Below, in pieces: positions 17,168 through 25,119 of a DNA stretch of 33,619 nucleotides. The notes under the pieces were generated by a model. The model searched no databases, was not told the origin of the DNA, and saw only the letters and a program-made list of their open reading frames with translations. Each line of letters starts with the position of its first letter. Positions within the stretch are counted from its first letter, which is position 1. A program made the translations under genes and the position numbers. Origin of the DNA: an uncultured archaeon. Its GTDB lineage: Archaea; Thermoproteota; Nitrososphaeria_A; Caldarchaeales; Calditenuaceae. The stretch covers positions 1 to 33,619 of the forward strand of contig CAKZUF010000018.1 in the NCBI GenBank assembly GCA_937921685.1. Direction: 5' to 3'.

Positions 17168-18406
17168 TTGGATTCAAATTCTCAGGTCTTGGAGCAGAGA
17201 CTCCGGCCTGCCCGGCTCATACTCATACCCGGAGTGGCTTTGGCGACGGTTAGCGGCGTCCTAGGGGCTGTACTGGGTGCGGTGTGGCTTCTCTCACTCA
17301 CAAACGCCCTACCCTTCACCCCCTCAGCCCTGGCGCACCCAAAACTCATGATCTTCGGATTCGTCTACGTCTTCATCGCCTCTGTGGCGATGGTCCTTGT
17401 CCAGCGCTTCAAGAATGAGAACCCGTATAGTTACCTACAACTCAGAGCCTCTTCCCCCATCATAATGGCCGTAGGCGTATGGCTTTTCGCTTTTGCGGAG
17501 CCAGGGACTGTGGTCTGGCTCCTCGGCTATCTGGCCGCTCTAGCGGGCGCATCTTCTGCGACCCTCTATTCCGTGAGGGTGCTAGGTAGGCCGTCCGGCC
17601 CTCTGGCTGCTGCCGACCCCCTCATATCCTCATCGATGACTCTTATGCCTCTCTCCCTAGCACTGACCATGTTCGCAGAGCTTGAGAGCGCCCATGCCTT
17701 CGGCCGGCCAGGTATACTACCCCTACTCCTCCTCGGGACGCCGGCTGGGATGGTGATGGGTGTTGGGATAAAGACGGTCCACTTCAGGGTGGACATTAAG
17801 CTGAGGAGGAGGGCTTGGTGGCTGGTCGCCCCCCTACACGCTGCATCCTCCGCAGCGGCTTCGGCGGCGGCGCTCCATCAAAGCGAGGCTCTGGAACTGG
17901 CCGCATCAATAGGATATCTGATGGCTTCGATAGCCTGGGTGGTATCGGTTGACGCTCTCAGACGGGTCAGGACCGGCGAGCAGTACTCCCGGATGAGGGA
18001 GAGGGATAGGGTCAGGTATCTCTACTTCTCGGCCCTGTATAGGGTTGCGTCGATCTGGTTTTTAGCAGGGTGTCTACTGGCTGCGTCGAGCTCGGCTATC
18101 CGGTTGCTGGCGCATCCACTATGGTACGCCTTCAGGGACGCATACATACACTCCATAGCCGTCGGGTTCGTAGGCAATATGATCCTCGCCTACGCTCCGA
18201 TCCTGATGCCGGGGCTCATGTCTGGGAGAGCCCCCCACGTCGGTTTGACACTCTACCCCGCAGCCATCCTCAACGCGGGCAACGTGCTCAGGGTCGCATG
18301 GTTTCTAGCCGGGTTGCCTAGTATACCACTCGCGACAATAGCCGTCTCCGCCCTATACCTCAGCAGCATAGTGACGACACTCCAGATGATGCATAGCCTC
18401 AGGTGA
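17168..18406 (+). CDS. NnrS-like 12-helix membrane protein
   Basis: 412 residues, almost entirely hydrophobic, about 12 helices. Two histidine-containing segments match the NnrS family layout: ALAHPKLMIFGFVYVFIAS in the second helix, like WHAHEMLFGF in NnrS, and DAYIHSIAVGFVGNMILAYA near the C-terminus, like HALTVGAIGTM. NnrS is a heme/copper membrane protein made in response to nitric oxide. The first codon is TTG at 17168. A TATA-like TTTATTTTAA at 17154-17163 is too close to it and would better fit the in-frame TTG at 17189, giving a protein seven residues shorter. It converges on the heme-copper subunit I gene, which has NO-reductase-type residues. Confidence 0.7.
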   Translation: MDSNSQVLEQRLRPARLILIPGVALATVSGVLGAVLGAVWLLSLTNALPFTPSALAHPKLMIFGFVYVFIASVAMVLVQRFKNENPYSYLQLRASSPIIMAVGVWLFAFAEPGTVVWLLGYLAALAGASSATLYSVRVLGRPSGPLAAADPLISSSMTLMPLSLALTMFAELESAHAFGRPGILPLLLLGTPAGMVMGVGIKTVHFRVDIKLRRRAWWLVAPLHAASSAAASAAALHQSEALELAASIGYLMASIAWVVSVDALRRVRTGEQYSRMRERDRVRYLYFSALYRVASIWFLAGCLLAASSSAIRLLAHPLWYAFRDAYIHSIAVGFVGNMILAYAPILMPGLMSGRAPHVGLTLYPAAILNAGNVLRVAWFLAGLPSIPLATIAVSALYLSSIVTTLQMMHSLR

Positions 18407-18431
18407 GTGGTGGAGATGGGGTTAAGACTGT

Positions 18432-19928
18432 TTATCCCACGCCCGGTTGCGACGGTCTAGGCGATCTCAGCGAATTGAAGAGCTGGATTAGGAAGATTGC
18501 CTGGGCCGCGGCTAGGACTACTCCGAAGCCCACAAGACCCAGCACACCTGCATCGCTGGGTATTGGGAGTGGGTAGGCTCTCCTAGGGACTCCAGCGCCC
18601 CCCATGAATGCCATGGAATAGAACAGGCCTAGCGCCGCCACAGCTGTCAGCGCGATGTGGATGTATGCGAGCCGCTTGTTTACATCCGTGCCGAAGAGGA
18701 GCCTGTAGCTGTGGTAGAGTGCGCCTATCCAGATTAGAGATACTGCGAGGAGTATCGTCATGAGGTGGGCGGTTACTGCATAGGTTCCGTGAAGCCTATA
18801 CGCCCAGCCGATCATCCCCAGCTGCATTGCGAGGAAGCCGTCGACTATGTAAACCGCAAACCCTAGCATGGCCGCTAGGGAGGCCGGCGTGAGCCTCAGC
18901 CCGAACGCATATTCGGTTGCTAGGACGTTGAAGACGGAGAAAGCCGCCCCGAAGCATGTCAGCCAGCTTGCTATCTGGCCCGTGTAGCTAAGCCCCACCG
19001 GCTGTGATGTGGGCATGGTGAAGAGGTGGTGTGGGAAGGCAATTATTGCCGCGGTGGAGTAGAAAACAATTGCAAAGATTCCAAGCTTCTCACTGTAGAG
19101 CCTCGGCTCCACACCCTCAGAGCTTCCCAACAAAGCGGTATAGCGGGGGATGAGCCAGTAGACGGTGCCTATCGCCATTATACCCATCGCCTCCATCAGA
19201 TTGTGGGCCCAGATCCAGAAGGGATAGTTGAAGTTTAAGGGCTGCAGGACCCAGCCCGCCGATCTGAGAGGTATTATGCCTAGAAGTGCTAGGCCCACTG
19301 TCAGTGCTCCTATGGCTATTGCGGAGCCGAGTGGGGGGATTATGAAGATATAGGGGAGCATACTCGCCATCCCTGCGGGGTTGAGTGTCCCCACGAATCT
19401 CTCCAGCACAAGGGCCTCCTGGGTCTTTCCACCGAAGATCAGTCTCGCAAGCGCTGCAGGGTAGAGTGCGATGTTGACGGCAAGAATCAGGATAATGCCC
19501 CACACAAACACGGTAAGTCCCTCCAGTGGCCAGAGCCCCTTGAAGGTGCCCGCAGACGGTAGCGGGAACATCAATGTGTAGCTTGTTCTCACTTGGAGGG
19601 CGAATATGCCCACGAGTAGTAGGATCAGGCCAAAATTGAGGATGAAGTATGCGGCCCTTATGAGAAGTCCTTTGACAGGTTTGCCGTAGCAGAAGCCTGC
19701 CCTCAGGAGTGATAGACCCATCATGAGCTGGAATAGGCCGCCGAAAGGCATCACCACTCCGTGGAATGTGAGGAGCATGTTGTAGTCCGGTACTCTGAGC
19801 GCGCCTGTGAGGTGCGCGACCACCATTGTGAGCCCGGCTGCTCCGCCTGCGAAGAACCAGGCAATCGCGGAGAGAACCATCAGCCTCGGATAGAAAGTCA
19901 GGTCCTCAAGCCTAATCTGCGAAGCCAT
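18432..19928 (-). CDS. Heme-copper oxidase superfamily catalytic subunit, NO-reductase-like
   Basis: 498 residues from ATG 19928, about 12-13 helices. Ligand positions (this start): His56 (TFHG, low-spin heme), His242 (FWIWAHNLME), His300-His301 (AFPHHLFTMP) and His388 (TAHLM, high-spin heme). In oxidases helix VI reads HPEVY with the cross-linked Tyr at +4; here the +4 residue is Glu246, as with the FeB-ligand Glu of cNOR (HLWVE). The second low-spin-heme His (AHFH) is Met390. NO reduction is therefore more likely than O2 reduction. The upstream in-frame start at 19976 overlaps the subunit II gene; ATG 19928 begins one base after that TGA and has GGGGTGA before it. Confidence 0.85.
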   Translation of the reverse strand: MASQIRLEDLTFYPRLMVLSAIAWFFAGGAAGLTMVVAHLTGALRVPDYNMLLTFHGVVMPFGGLFQLMMGLSLLRAGFCYGKPVKGLLIRAAYFILNFGLILLLVGIFALQVRTSYTLMFPLPSAGTFKGLWPLEGLTVFVWGIILILAVNIALYPAALARLIFGGKTQEALVLERFVGTLNPAGMASMLPYIFIIPPLGSAIAIGALTVGLALLGIIPLRSAGWVLQPLNFNYPFWIWAHNLMEAMGIMAIGTVYWLIPRYTALLGSSEGVEPRLYSEKLGIFAIVFYSTAAIIAFPHHLFTMPTSQPVGLSYTGQIASWLTCFGAAFSVFNVLATEYAFGLRLTPASLAAMLGFAVYIVDGFLAMQLGMIGWAYRLHGTYAVTAHLMTILLAVSLIWIGALYHSYRLLFGTDVNKRLAYIHIALTAVAALGLFYSMAFMGGAGVPRRAYPLPIPSDAGVLGLVGFGVVLAAAQAIFLIQLFNSLRSPRPSQPGVG

Positions 19929-19929
19929 C

Positions 19930-20484
19930 TCACCCCACCACCCTGAGCTTTGAGAGCATTGCCGAGTGGCCGTCACCGCAAAACTCTAGGCACCTGATGA
20001 CGTACTCGCCCGGCTCCCGCAGGTTTAGGGCCAGCTCCTCCCTCATACCTGGCATCAGCATCACTGTAGCGAGGACCTCACCCCGCGGCGAGTAGATCGT
20101 GAGTGAGTGGATGGTGTCGCGGGCGGTGGCGACAAACTTTACAGCACCGGCCCTGACCTCATAAGTGTCGAGCGTATAACCCCACATGAAAGCCTCAACT
20201 TTGACGACCTGCGCGGGTTCTGAGGGTGACTGGCTGGGTGTGGCTGCTAGTGGCTGGAGCCACGGGATCCATGGTATACTGACTAAGTTGATGACCGTCT
20301 AGGCTATACCTACACCTATAAGCCAGGCCGCCTCTATGGCCCGGGCAGTCCTCTCCTCCAGTCCGATGCTCACCACACCTCTACCCCTCCTGAGAGCCAG
20401 CAGCAGAAGTAGTGTGAAGACGACTAGGAATGGTGAGGTTAGGTAGATGAGGAGCAATATCGCACCCCATCCCGTGCCAAGCAT
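19930..20484 (-). pseudogene. CuA subunit II of the heme-copper enzyme, interrupted by an in-frame TAG
   Basis: Read as one frame this is 184 codons with a single TAG at codon 62 (20299-20301). Before it lie helix 1 (about 8-31) and the start of helix 2 (RAIEAAWLIGVGIA). After it, helix 2 continues (TVINLVSIPWIPWL), followed by a linker and a complete cupredoxin domain. All CuA ligands are present: His126 (DTIHSL), Cys165, Glu167, Cys169, His173 and Met176 in CLEFCGDGHSAM. Nothing else is damaged. It could be a recent nonsense mutation, a sequence error, readthrough, or translation restarting at the ATG at 20187, which would give a soluble CuA domain. TAG is an ordinary stop in many genes here, so general recoding is unlikely. 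It is one base upstream of subunit I. Confidence 0.8.
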
Positions 20485-20505
20485 TTCGGCCCTTAGGGGG
20501 AAGAC

Positions 20506-20517
20506 CCATATATTAGT
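20506..20517 (-). promoter_or_regulatory. TATA box of the heme-copper operon
   Basis: The minus strand reads CTAATATATGGG, centred 27 nt before ATG 20484. It would drive subunit II and subunit I together. Confidence 0.65.
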
Positions 20518-20637
20518 CCTATCTTATTATCCAATAATAGCTTCCTTAGACCGCACATATTAGAGGACTCGAACAGAGAGCCCCGCCTCTCTAAACGTGT
20601 AAATGCCACCCGCTCCCTCACGGTTTCGGGGGAGGGC

Positions 20638-21285
20638 TTGAGGGTTATTTTCCGCGATAGGAACGATGCGGGCCTAAGACTTGCTGAAGGGCTGAAGGAT
20701 TATTTGGGGCCTGGCTCCGTGGTATACGGCATTGCGCGGGGCGGGGTTGTGGTTGCGAGTGTTGTGGCTCGAAGGCTAGGCTCCTCTCTCGACGTCATAG
20801 TCGTGAAGAAGATTGGGGCTCCTCTCAACCCCGAGCTGGCCGCCGCGGCGGTTACAGAGTTCGGAGACGTGGCGTTGGAGGAGGAGGTGGTGGCATTCTA
20901 TGGGATTTCGCAGGAGGCGATATTGAGGCGGGCGTCTGAGCACGTGCCAGACCTCAGGAGGCGGGCGGAGAGTTATAGGGGTGGCAGAGCGTTCATAGAC
21001 CCTGCTGGGAAGACCGTAGCAATCATAGACGACGGCTTGGCCACAGGCACTACGATGTTGGCTGCAGTCCAGTCGATCAAGAAGATGAATCCTTCAAGGC
21101 TGATAGCCTCGGCGCCGGTGGCCTCCACCACTGCTGCCGCCAAGCTCAGACCACTCGTAGACAAAGTCGTATGCCCATACGTGGAGGAGGAGTTCTACGC
21201 TGTAGGAGAGTTCTATGAAAATTTCGCACAAGTAACAGATGCGGAGGTTGTTAGATATCTAAGGGAGGGCGCGAGTTTCTATTAG
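20638..21285 (+). CDS. Phosphoribosyltransferase-family protein
   Basis: 215 residues with a type I PRTase fold: GIARGGVVVASVVARRL near the N-terminus, KKIGAPLNPELAAAAV, and the PRPP-binding loop VAIIDDGLATGTTM. It matches the family of predicted phosphoribosyltransferases (COG1926) with length typical of it. The purine or other base used cannot be told. The start is TTG at 20638 and, unusually for this window, it is preceded by a good Shine-Dalgarno run (GGGGGAGGG, 20628-20636). Its TAG stop overlaps the TAA of the convergent sufC at 21282-21285. Confidence 0.85.
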   Translation: MRVIFRDRNDAGLRLAEGLKDYLGPGSVVYGIARGGVVVASVVARRLGSSLDVIVVKKIGAPLNPELAAAAVTEFGDVALEEEVVAFYGISQEAILRRASEHVPDLRRRAESYRGGRAFIDPAGKTVAIIDDGLATGTTMLAAVQSIKKMNPSRLIASAPVASTTAAAKLRPLVDKVVCPYVEEEFYAVGEFYENFAQVTDAEVVRYLREGASFY

Positions 21286-22031
21286 ATGGTGTTTAGCGCC
21301 GCGTAGCCCTTCCTCTCAAGCTCCTCGGCCAACTCGAAGCCACCAGACGCTATTACCCTCCCATCATACATGACGTGCACTACGTCAGGCTTTAGGTAGT
21401 TTAGTATCCTCGCATAGTGGGTGATTACTAGGAAGCCAGTCCCCTTATCCTCGTTAATCCTCTTGATAGAGTCGGCCACTATCTTTACGCTATCTATGTC
21501 GAGGCCCGAGTCTGTCTCATCGAGTATTGCGATGCGCGGACTAAGCGTGGCTAGTTGGACGATCTCGCTCCTCTTCTTCTCACCGCCAGAGAAGCCCTCA
21601 TTTAGGTATCTTTTGGCGAAAGACTCGTCCATCTGTAGGAGCTTGAAGTTCTCGACTAGCAGCTTGTGGAACTCTGAGACCGAGAGTTTCCTGGTGCTCT
21701 CCCCGTGAACAGAGAGGTAGGCGCGTCTGAGAAAGTTCGCCATAGTGACGCCGCTAATCTCAACAGGGTATTGGAATGCTAGGAATAGTCCTCGCTTGGC
21801 CCTAGCGTCGGGTGAGAGGCCGAGTATGCTCTCCCCGTCAAGCAGTATGTCCCCCTTCTCGACGGTGTATTTCGGGTGCCCCATAATTACCTGCGCGGTC
21901 GTGCTCTTCCCACTACCATTCGGCCCCATCAGAGCAGCTATCTCTCCCTCCTTAACCACTAGGTTCACACCCTTCAGTATCGTTTTACCCTCTATGCCAG
22001 CCCAGACGTCTCTCAGCTCCAGTATAACCAT
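21282..22031 (-). CDS. sufC: SufC, Fe-S cluster assembly ABC ATPase
   Basis: 249 residues, the standard length. Walker A is GPNGSGKST (36-44), the Q-loop is FQYP, the ABC signature is SGGEKKR (148-154) and the Walker B region is IAILDETDSGLD, with the SufC-specific ETDSGLD. It powers the SufBCD scaffold that builds Fe-S clusters. sufB and sufD are not in the window and both flanking genes point other ways, so here sufC is alone. ATG 22031 is preceded by a TATA-like TTTTTATCG about 33 nt upstream. Confidence 0.96.
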   Translation of the reverse strand: MVILELRDVWAGIEGKTILKGVNLVVKEGEIAALMGPNGSGKSTTAQVIMGHPKYTVEKGDILLDGESILGLSPDARAKRGLFLAFQYPVEISGVTMANFLRRAYLSVHGESTRKLSVSEFHKLLVENFKLLQMDESFAKRYLNEGFSGGEKKRSEIVQLATLSPRIAILDETDSGLDIDSVKIVADSIKRINEDKGTGFLVITHYARILNYLKPDVVHVMYDGRVIASGGFELAEELERKGYAALNTI

Positions 22032-22170
22032 CTCCGCGAGTTACAGGGGGTTGAGGCACGATAAAAACCCCAAACAATAACCCGCAGCGCGGCAGACTAC
22101 TCAGTCGATAGGGCCTCATTGCCGTAGAGCGTTAGAGGCTGAGTCGTCGCCGATTCCTGCCCATAGGAGA

Positions 22171-22196
22171 AGAGTGTGGATATATATCCACGCTCT
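22171..22196 (+). promoter_or_regulatory. 26-bp near-perfect palindrome over the TATA box of the M1 peptidase gene
   Basis: The core GTGGATATATATCCAC (22176-22191) is a perfect palindrome. Outer arms AGAG (22171-22174) and CTCT (22193-22196) extend it with one unpaired position on each side. The TATA element (ATATATAT) lies in its middle, about 28 nt before ATG 22212. A dimeric regulator bound here would block TBP, so it is a candidate operator. Confidence 0.6.
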
Positions 22197-22211
22197 CTGA
22201 TTCTGTTGAAC

Positions 22212-24707
22212 ATGAACATCATATACCCCTACTATAAGCCCGGCCGCGGATTCGCCTATCCGGAATACACATCCCGGTTTCCACCCGTCAACAGTTTCCG
22301 GGTAGGTCATCTGAAGCTGGAGCTTTGGATAGATTTTGAGGGAGAGTCTCTCAGGGGTTTAGAAGAGGTTGAGGTCGAGCATAGCGAAGGCGGAGGACTG
22401 GTTGTGTTTGATGCCTGTGAGATGTGGATCGACAGCGTCAAGGTTGATGGGAAGCCGGCAGAGTGGAGGTATGACGGTGAGAAGCTGCGCGTCCGGCTGG
22501 ATTCGGGGAGGGGTAGGGTAGAGATTGCGTACAGAGCGAGACCTCGGAAGGGGTTCCACTTCATCAAGCCTGACAAGGCCAATCCTGGGAGAGCACCTCA
22601 GGCTTGGAGCCAGGGCGAGACCGAGTATAACAGGTATTGGCTGCCGCTGGTCGACCACCCCTCACAGAAACACACATCCGAAATCATAGTCTTCGTCCCA
22701 CGCGGCTTCATAGCTGTCTCAAACGGCGACCTAGTCTCCAGGGGTTCGAGGGATGGGTGGGACTTCTGGCACTGGAGGATGGATAAGCCCCACTCACCAT
22801 ACCTCATCAGCGTTGTCGCCGGTGTCTTCGAGGAGTACGGTGAAGAATTTAACGGGGTGAAGCTGAGCTACTATGTCCCGCCAGGCTATGGAAAGTTCTA
22901 CCGCCTCAGCTTTGAAAAGACGCCTAAAATACTCGAGTTCTTCTCCAAGTATCTTGAATATCCATACCCCTATGGCAAGTATGCGCAGGTAGCGGTCTAC
23001 GAGTTTATTTTTGGGGGGATGGAGAACACAACCGCGACGACGCTGACAGAGCTCACACTCCACGACGAGAAGGCGCACGTCGACTTCTCCAGCGACCCGC
23101 TCATAGCCCACGAGGCAGCCCACCAGTGGTTCGGAGACCTAGTAACCTGCAGGGACTGGCCCCACATCTGGCTCAACGAGAGCTTCGCCACCTTCCTCGA
23201 GAACCTGTTTGTGAGGCATGATAAGGGTGAGGACGAGTTCGTCTACGAGACGATAAGGGACATGGACGCATACCTGAGCGAGTACAGGGACTTTTACGCA
23301 AGGCCGATCGTCACTCGCGTCTACAAGTATCCGGCCGAGCTCTTCGACGCGCACACGTATCCGAAGGGCGGAGTAATACTCAATATGCTCCGCGCACTCC
23401 TAGGCGAGGATACTTTCAGAAAAGGGCTGAACCTCTTTCTCAAGAGGTATGCCTACTCTGTCGCGGACACGGAGGACTTCAGAAAAGTCATGGAGGAAGT
23501 CTCTGGAAAGAGCCTAGAGCAGTTTTTCGAGCAGTTCTTCTATAATGCTGGTCACCCGGCGATAAAGGTTGAGGAGGAGTGGAGGGACAGTACCAGGCAG
23601 CTGGTGCTGAGGTTTAAGCAGACCCAGGGCGAAGACTCCCTCCCAGTCTACCACCTAGACATACCCGTGAGGGTCAAGACTAAGACCTCCGAGAGAGTGT
23701 TCACCGTGGAGCTTAGGGAAAGGGAGGTCACACACGTTATCAGTCTTGACGAGCACCCGGAGCTTGTATGTATAGACCCGCGCTTCGAGGTCTTCAAGAC
23801 CCTTGAACTCGCGAGGGGGGTTGAGCAGCATATCAAAGTCCTAGAGTCTGACGAGCATGTTTACTGCAGGGTCTTAGCGGCGCGGGCGCTGGGCAGGCTG
23901 GGCGGGGCAAAGGCCGTCGAGGCGTTGAAGAAGTGCGTGATCGGGGATAGGTTCTGGGGTGTCTCGGCCGAGGCGGCTAAGGCCCTTGGGGAGCTTAGAA
24001 CTGAGGAGGCTAAGAATGCGCTTCTGGAGGCGCTATCCATTGTTAGAAATCCGAAGGTGAGGAGGCCCATCTGCGAGGCGCTTGGAAACTTTAGAGGGCG
24101 CGACGTGGCCGAGGTCCTCTCAAAGGTCCTCTCAAACGGTGAGGAGAGCTACTATGTCAGACAGGCTGCAGCCACGAGCCTCGGAAGAACTAAGGAAGAA
24201 GGCGTCTACGAAATCCTCCTAAGACACATCGACACACCATCCCATGCCTCAGTGATAACAATGGGGGTCTTGAGGGGGCTTGCTGAGCTGGGCGGTGAGG
24301 AGGCTTTGAAGACACTCCTGAGGTATGCGGAGGCTGATAAGCAATCGCACGTTAGGGCTGCGGCGGTCGCGTCGCTCGGCAAGTTCCCGGGGCGTAGGGA
24401 GGTGGTTGAGGCTCTCCGACACTATGCGCGGGACCCCAACTACAGGGTAAGGAGGGCTGTGGTGGCGGCCTGCAGAGAGCTGCTGAGCAGTGAGGCGATA
24501 GGGATTCTCGAGGATATTGCGCAGAACGATGTCTATGAGATGAACAGGAGGGCTGCTCGCGACGCTGCCGAGAGGATTAGGAAGAGCTTGGAGAGGGGTG
24601 TCGAGTATAAGGAGCTGAGGGAGGAGCTTGAGAGAATCAAAGAGGAGAACAGAAGGCTGGTGGAGAGGGTATCGATATTGGCCGGCGCGATAGAGTCTAA
24701 GGCTTAA
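22212..24707 (+). CDS. M1 family zinc aminopeptidase with C-terminal HEAT repeats
   Basis: 831 residues from ATG 22212. An upstream in-frame GTG at 22176 lies inside the TATA palindrome and is not used. The catalytic domain has the exopeptidase motif GGMEN (268-272), then HEAAH (300-304) with NES Glu323: the HExxH-x18-E zinc site of M1. From about residue 540 the usual ERAP1-like C-terminal domain is replaced by a series of roughly 30-residue HEAT/PBS-lyase repeats (AARALGRLGGAKAVEAL, AAKALGELRTEEAKNALL, AATSLGRTKEEG, AAAVASLGKFPGRREVV). It ends in a charged coiled coil (about 795-825). It trims peptides, perhaps downstream of the proteasome. Overlaps Rpp21 by 11 nt. Confidence 0.92.
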   Translation: MNIIYPYYKPGRGFAYPEYTSRFPPVNSFRVGHLKLELWIDFEGESLRGLEEVEVEHSEGGGLVVFDACEMWIDSVKVDGKPAEWRYDGEKLRVRLDSGRGRVEIAYRARPRKGFHFIKPDKANPGRAPQAWSQGETEYNRYWLPLVDHPSQKHTSEIIVFVPRGFIAVSNGDLVSRGSRDGWDFWHWRMDKPHSPYLISVVAGVFEEYGEEFNGVKLSYYVPPGYGKFYRLSFEKTPKILEFFSKYLEYPYPYGKYAQVAVYEFIFGGMENTTATTLTELTLHDEKAHVDFSSDPLIAHEAAHQWFGDLVTCRDWPHIWLNESFATFLENLFVRHDKGEDEFVYETIRDMDAYLSEYRDFYARPIVTRVYKYPAELFDAHTYPKGGVILNMLRALLGEDTFRKGLNLFLKRYAYSVADTEDFRKVMEEVSGKSLEQFFEQFFYNAGHPAIKVEEEWRDSTRQLVLRFKQTQGEDSLPVYHLDIPVRVKTKTSERVFTVELREREVTHVISLDEHPELVCIDPRFEVFKTLELARGVEQHIKVLESDEHVYCRVLAARALGRLGGAKAVEALKKCVIGDRFWGVSAEAAKALGELRTEEAKNALLEALSIVRNPKVRRPICEALGNFRGRDVAEVLSKVLSNGEESYYVRQAAATSLGRTKEEGVYEILLRHIDTPSHASVITMGVLRGLAELGGEEALKTLLRYAEADKQSHVRAAAVASLGKFPGRREVVEALRHYARDPNYRVRRAVVAACRELLSSEAIGILEDIAQNDVYEMNRRAARDAAERIRKSLERGVEYKELREELERIKEENRRLVERVSILAGAIESKA

Positions 24708-25002
24708 GAGGAATCCGTCTTACAGCCCCACAGGATCCACAGGTCACGAGGACTGTCAAGCCAGCCCGCCCCCTCCGAACCCTGACCCTTGAGCCGTCAA
24801 ACCTGTAGGGCGTCATGCACTTCCTGCAAATCAGTAGGCTGAGCCTCCTCGGTATCCTCACCCTGAAACTCCTCGACAACTCCACTGCGTGTCTCATAGC
24901 CTCTCTCCTAAGCTCTTCATCGGTTGTTGAGAGGGCTATCTCCAAGAGTCTAAGCACTTCTCCCACCGCAGCGCTACGAACTCCTCGCCTCAACGAGACC
25001 AC
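24697..25002 (-). CDS. rnp4: RNase P protein component 4 (Rpp21)
   Basis: 101 residues. An N-terminal helical region (AVGEVLRLLEIALSTTDEELRREAMRHAVELSRSFR) is followed by a zinc ribbon with C59-x2-C62 (ICRKCM) and C88-x2-C91 (TCGSCG), the layout of Rpp21/Rpr2 proteins. Rpp21 binds the specificity side of RNase P RNA together with Rpp29. Its RNA partner is encoded at 12461-12767. The start is GTG at 25002; the nearby ATG is out of frame. Convergent overlap of 11 nt with the peptidase gene. Confidence 0.88.
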   Translation of the reverse strand: MVSLRRGVRSAAVGEVLRLLEIALSTTDEELRREAMRHAVELSRSFRVRIPRRLSLLICRKCMTPYRFDGSRVRVRRGRAGLTVLVTCGSCGAVRRIPLKP

Positions 25003-25086
25003 ATATCGAAGAGCGTCTCACAATTTTTCACTATTCTCTCTCGCCCAATTCCGCCTAGAGGGTCCAATACGCCTGGGTGTATAGGG

Positions 25087-25094
25087 TTTATATG
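25087..25094 (+). promoter_or_regulatory. TATA box of the zinc-ribbon membrane protein
   Basis: TTTATATG is centred 29-30 nt before ATG 25120, consistent with a leaderless transcript. Confidence 0.65.
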
Positions 25095-25119
25095 CTGAGA
25101 GAGATGACATGGGACAGCG

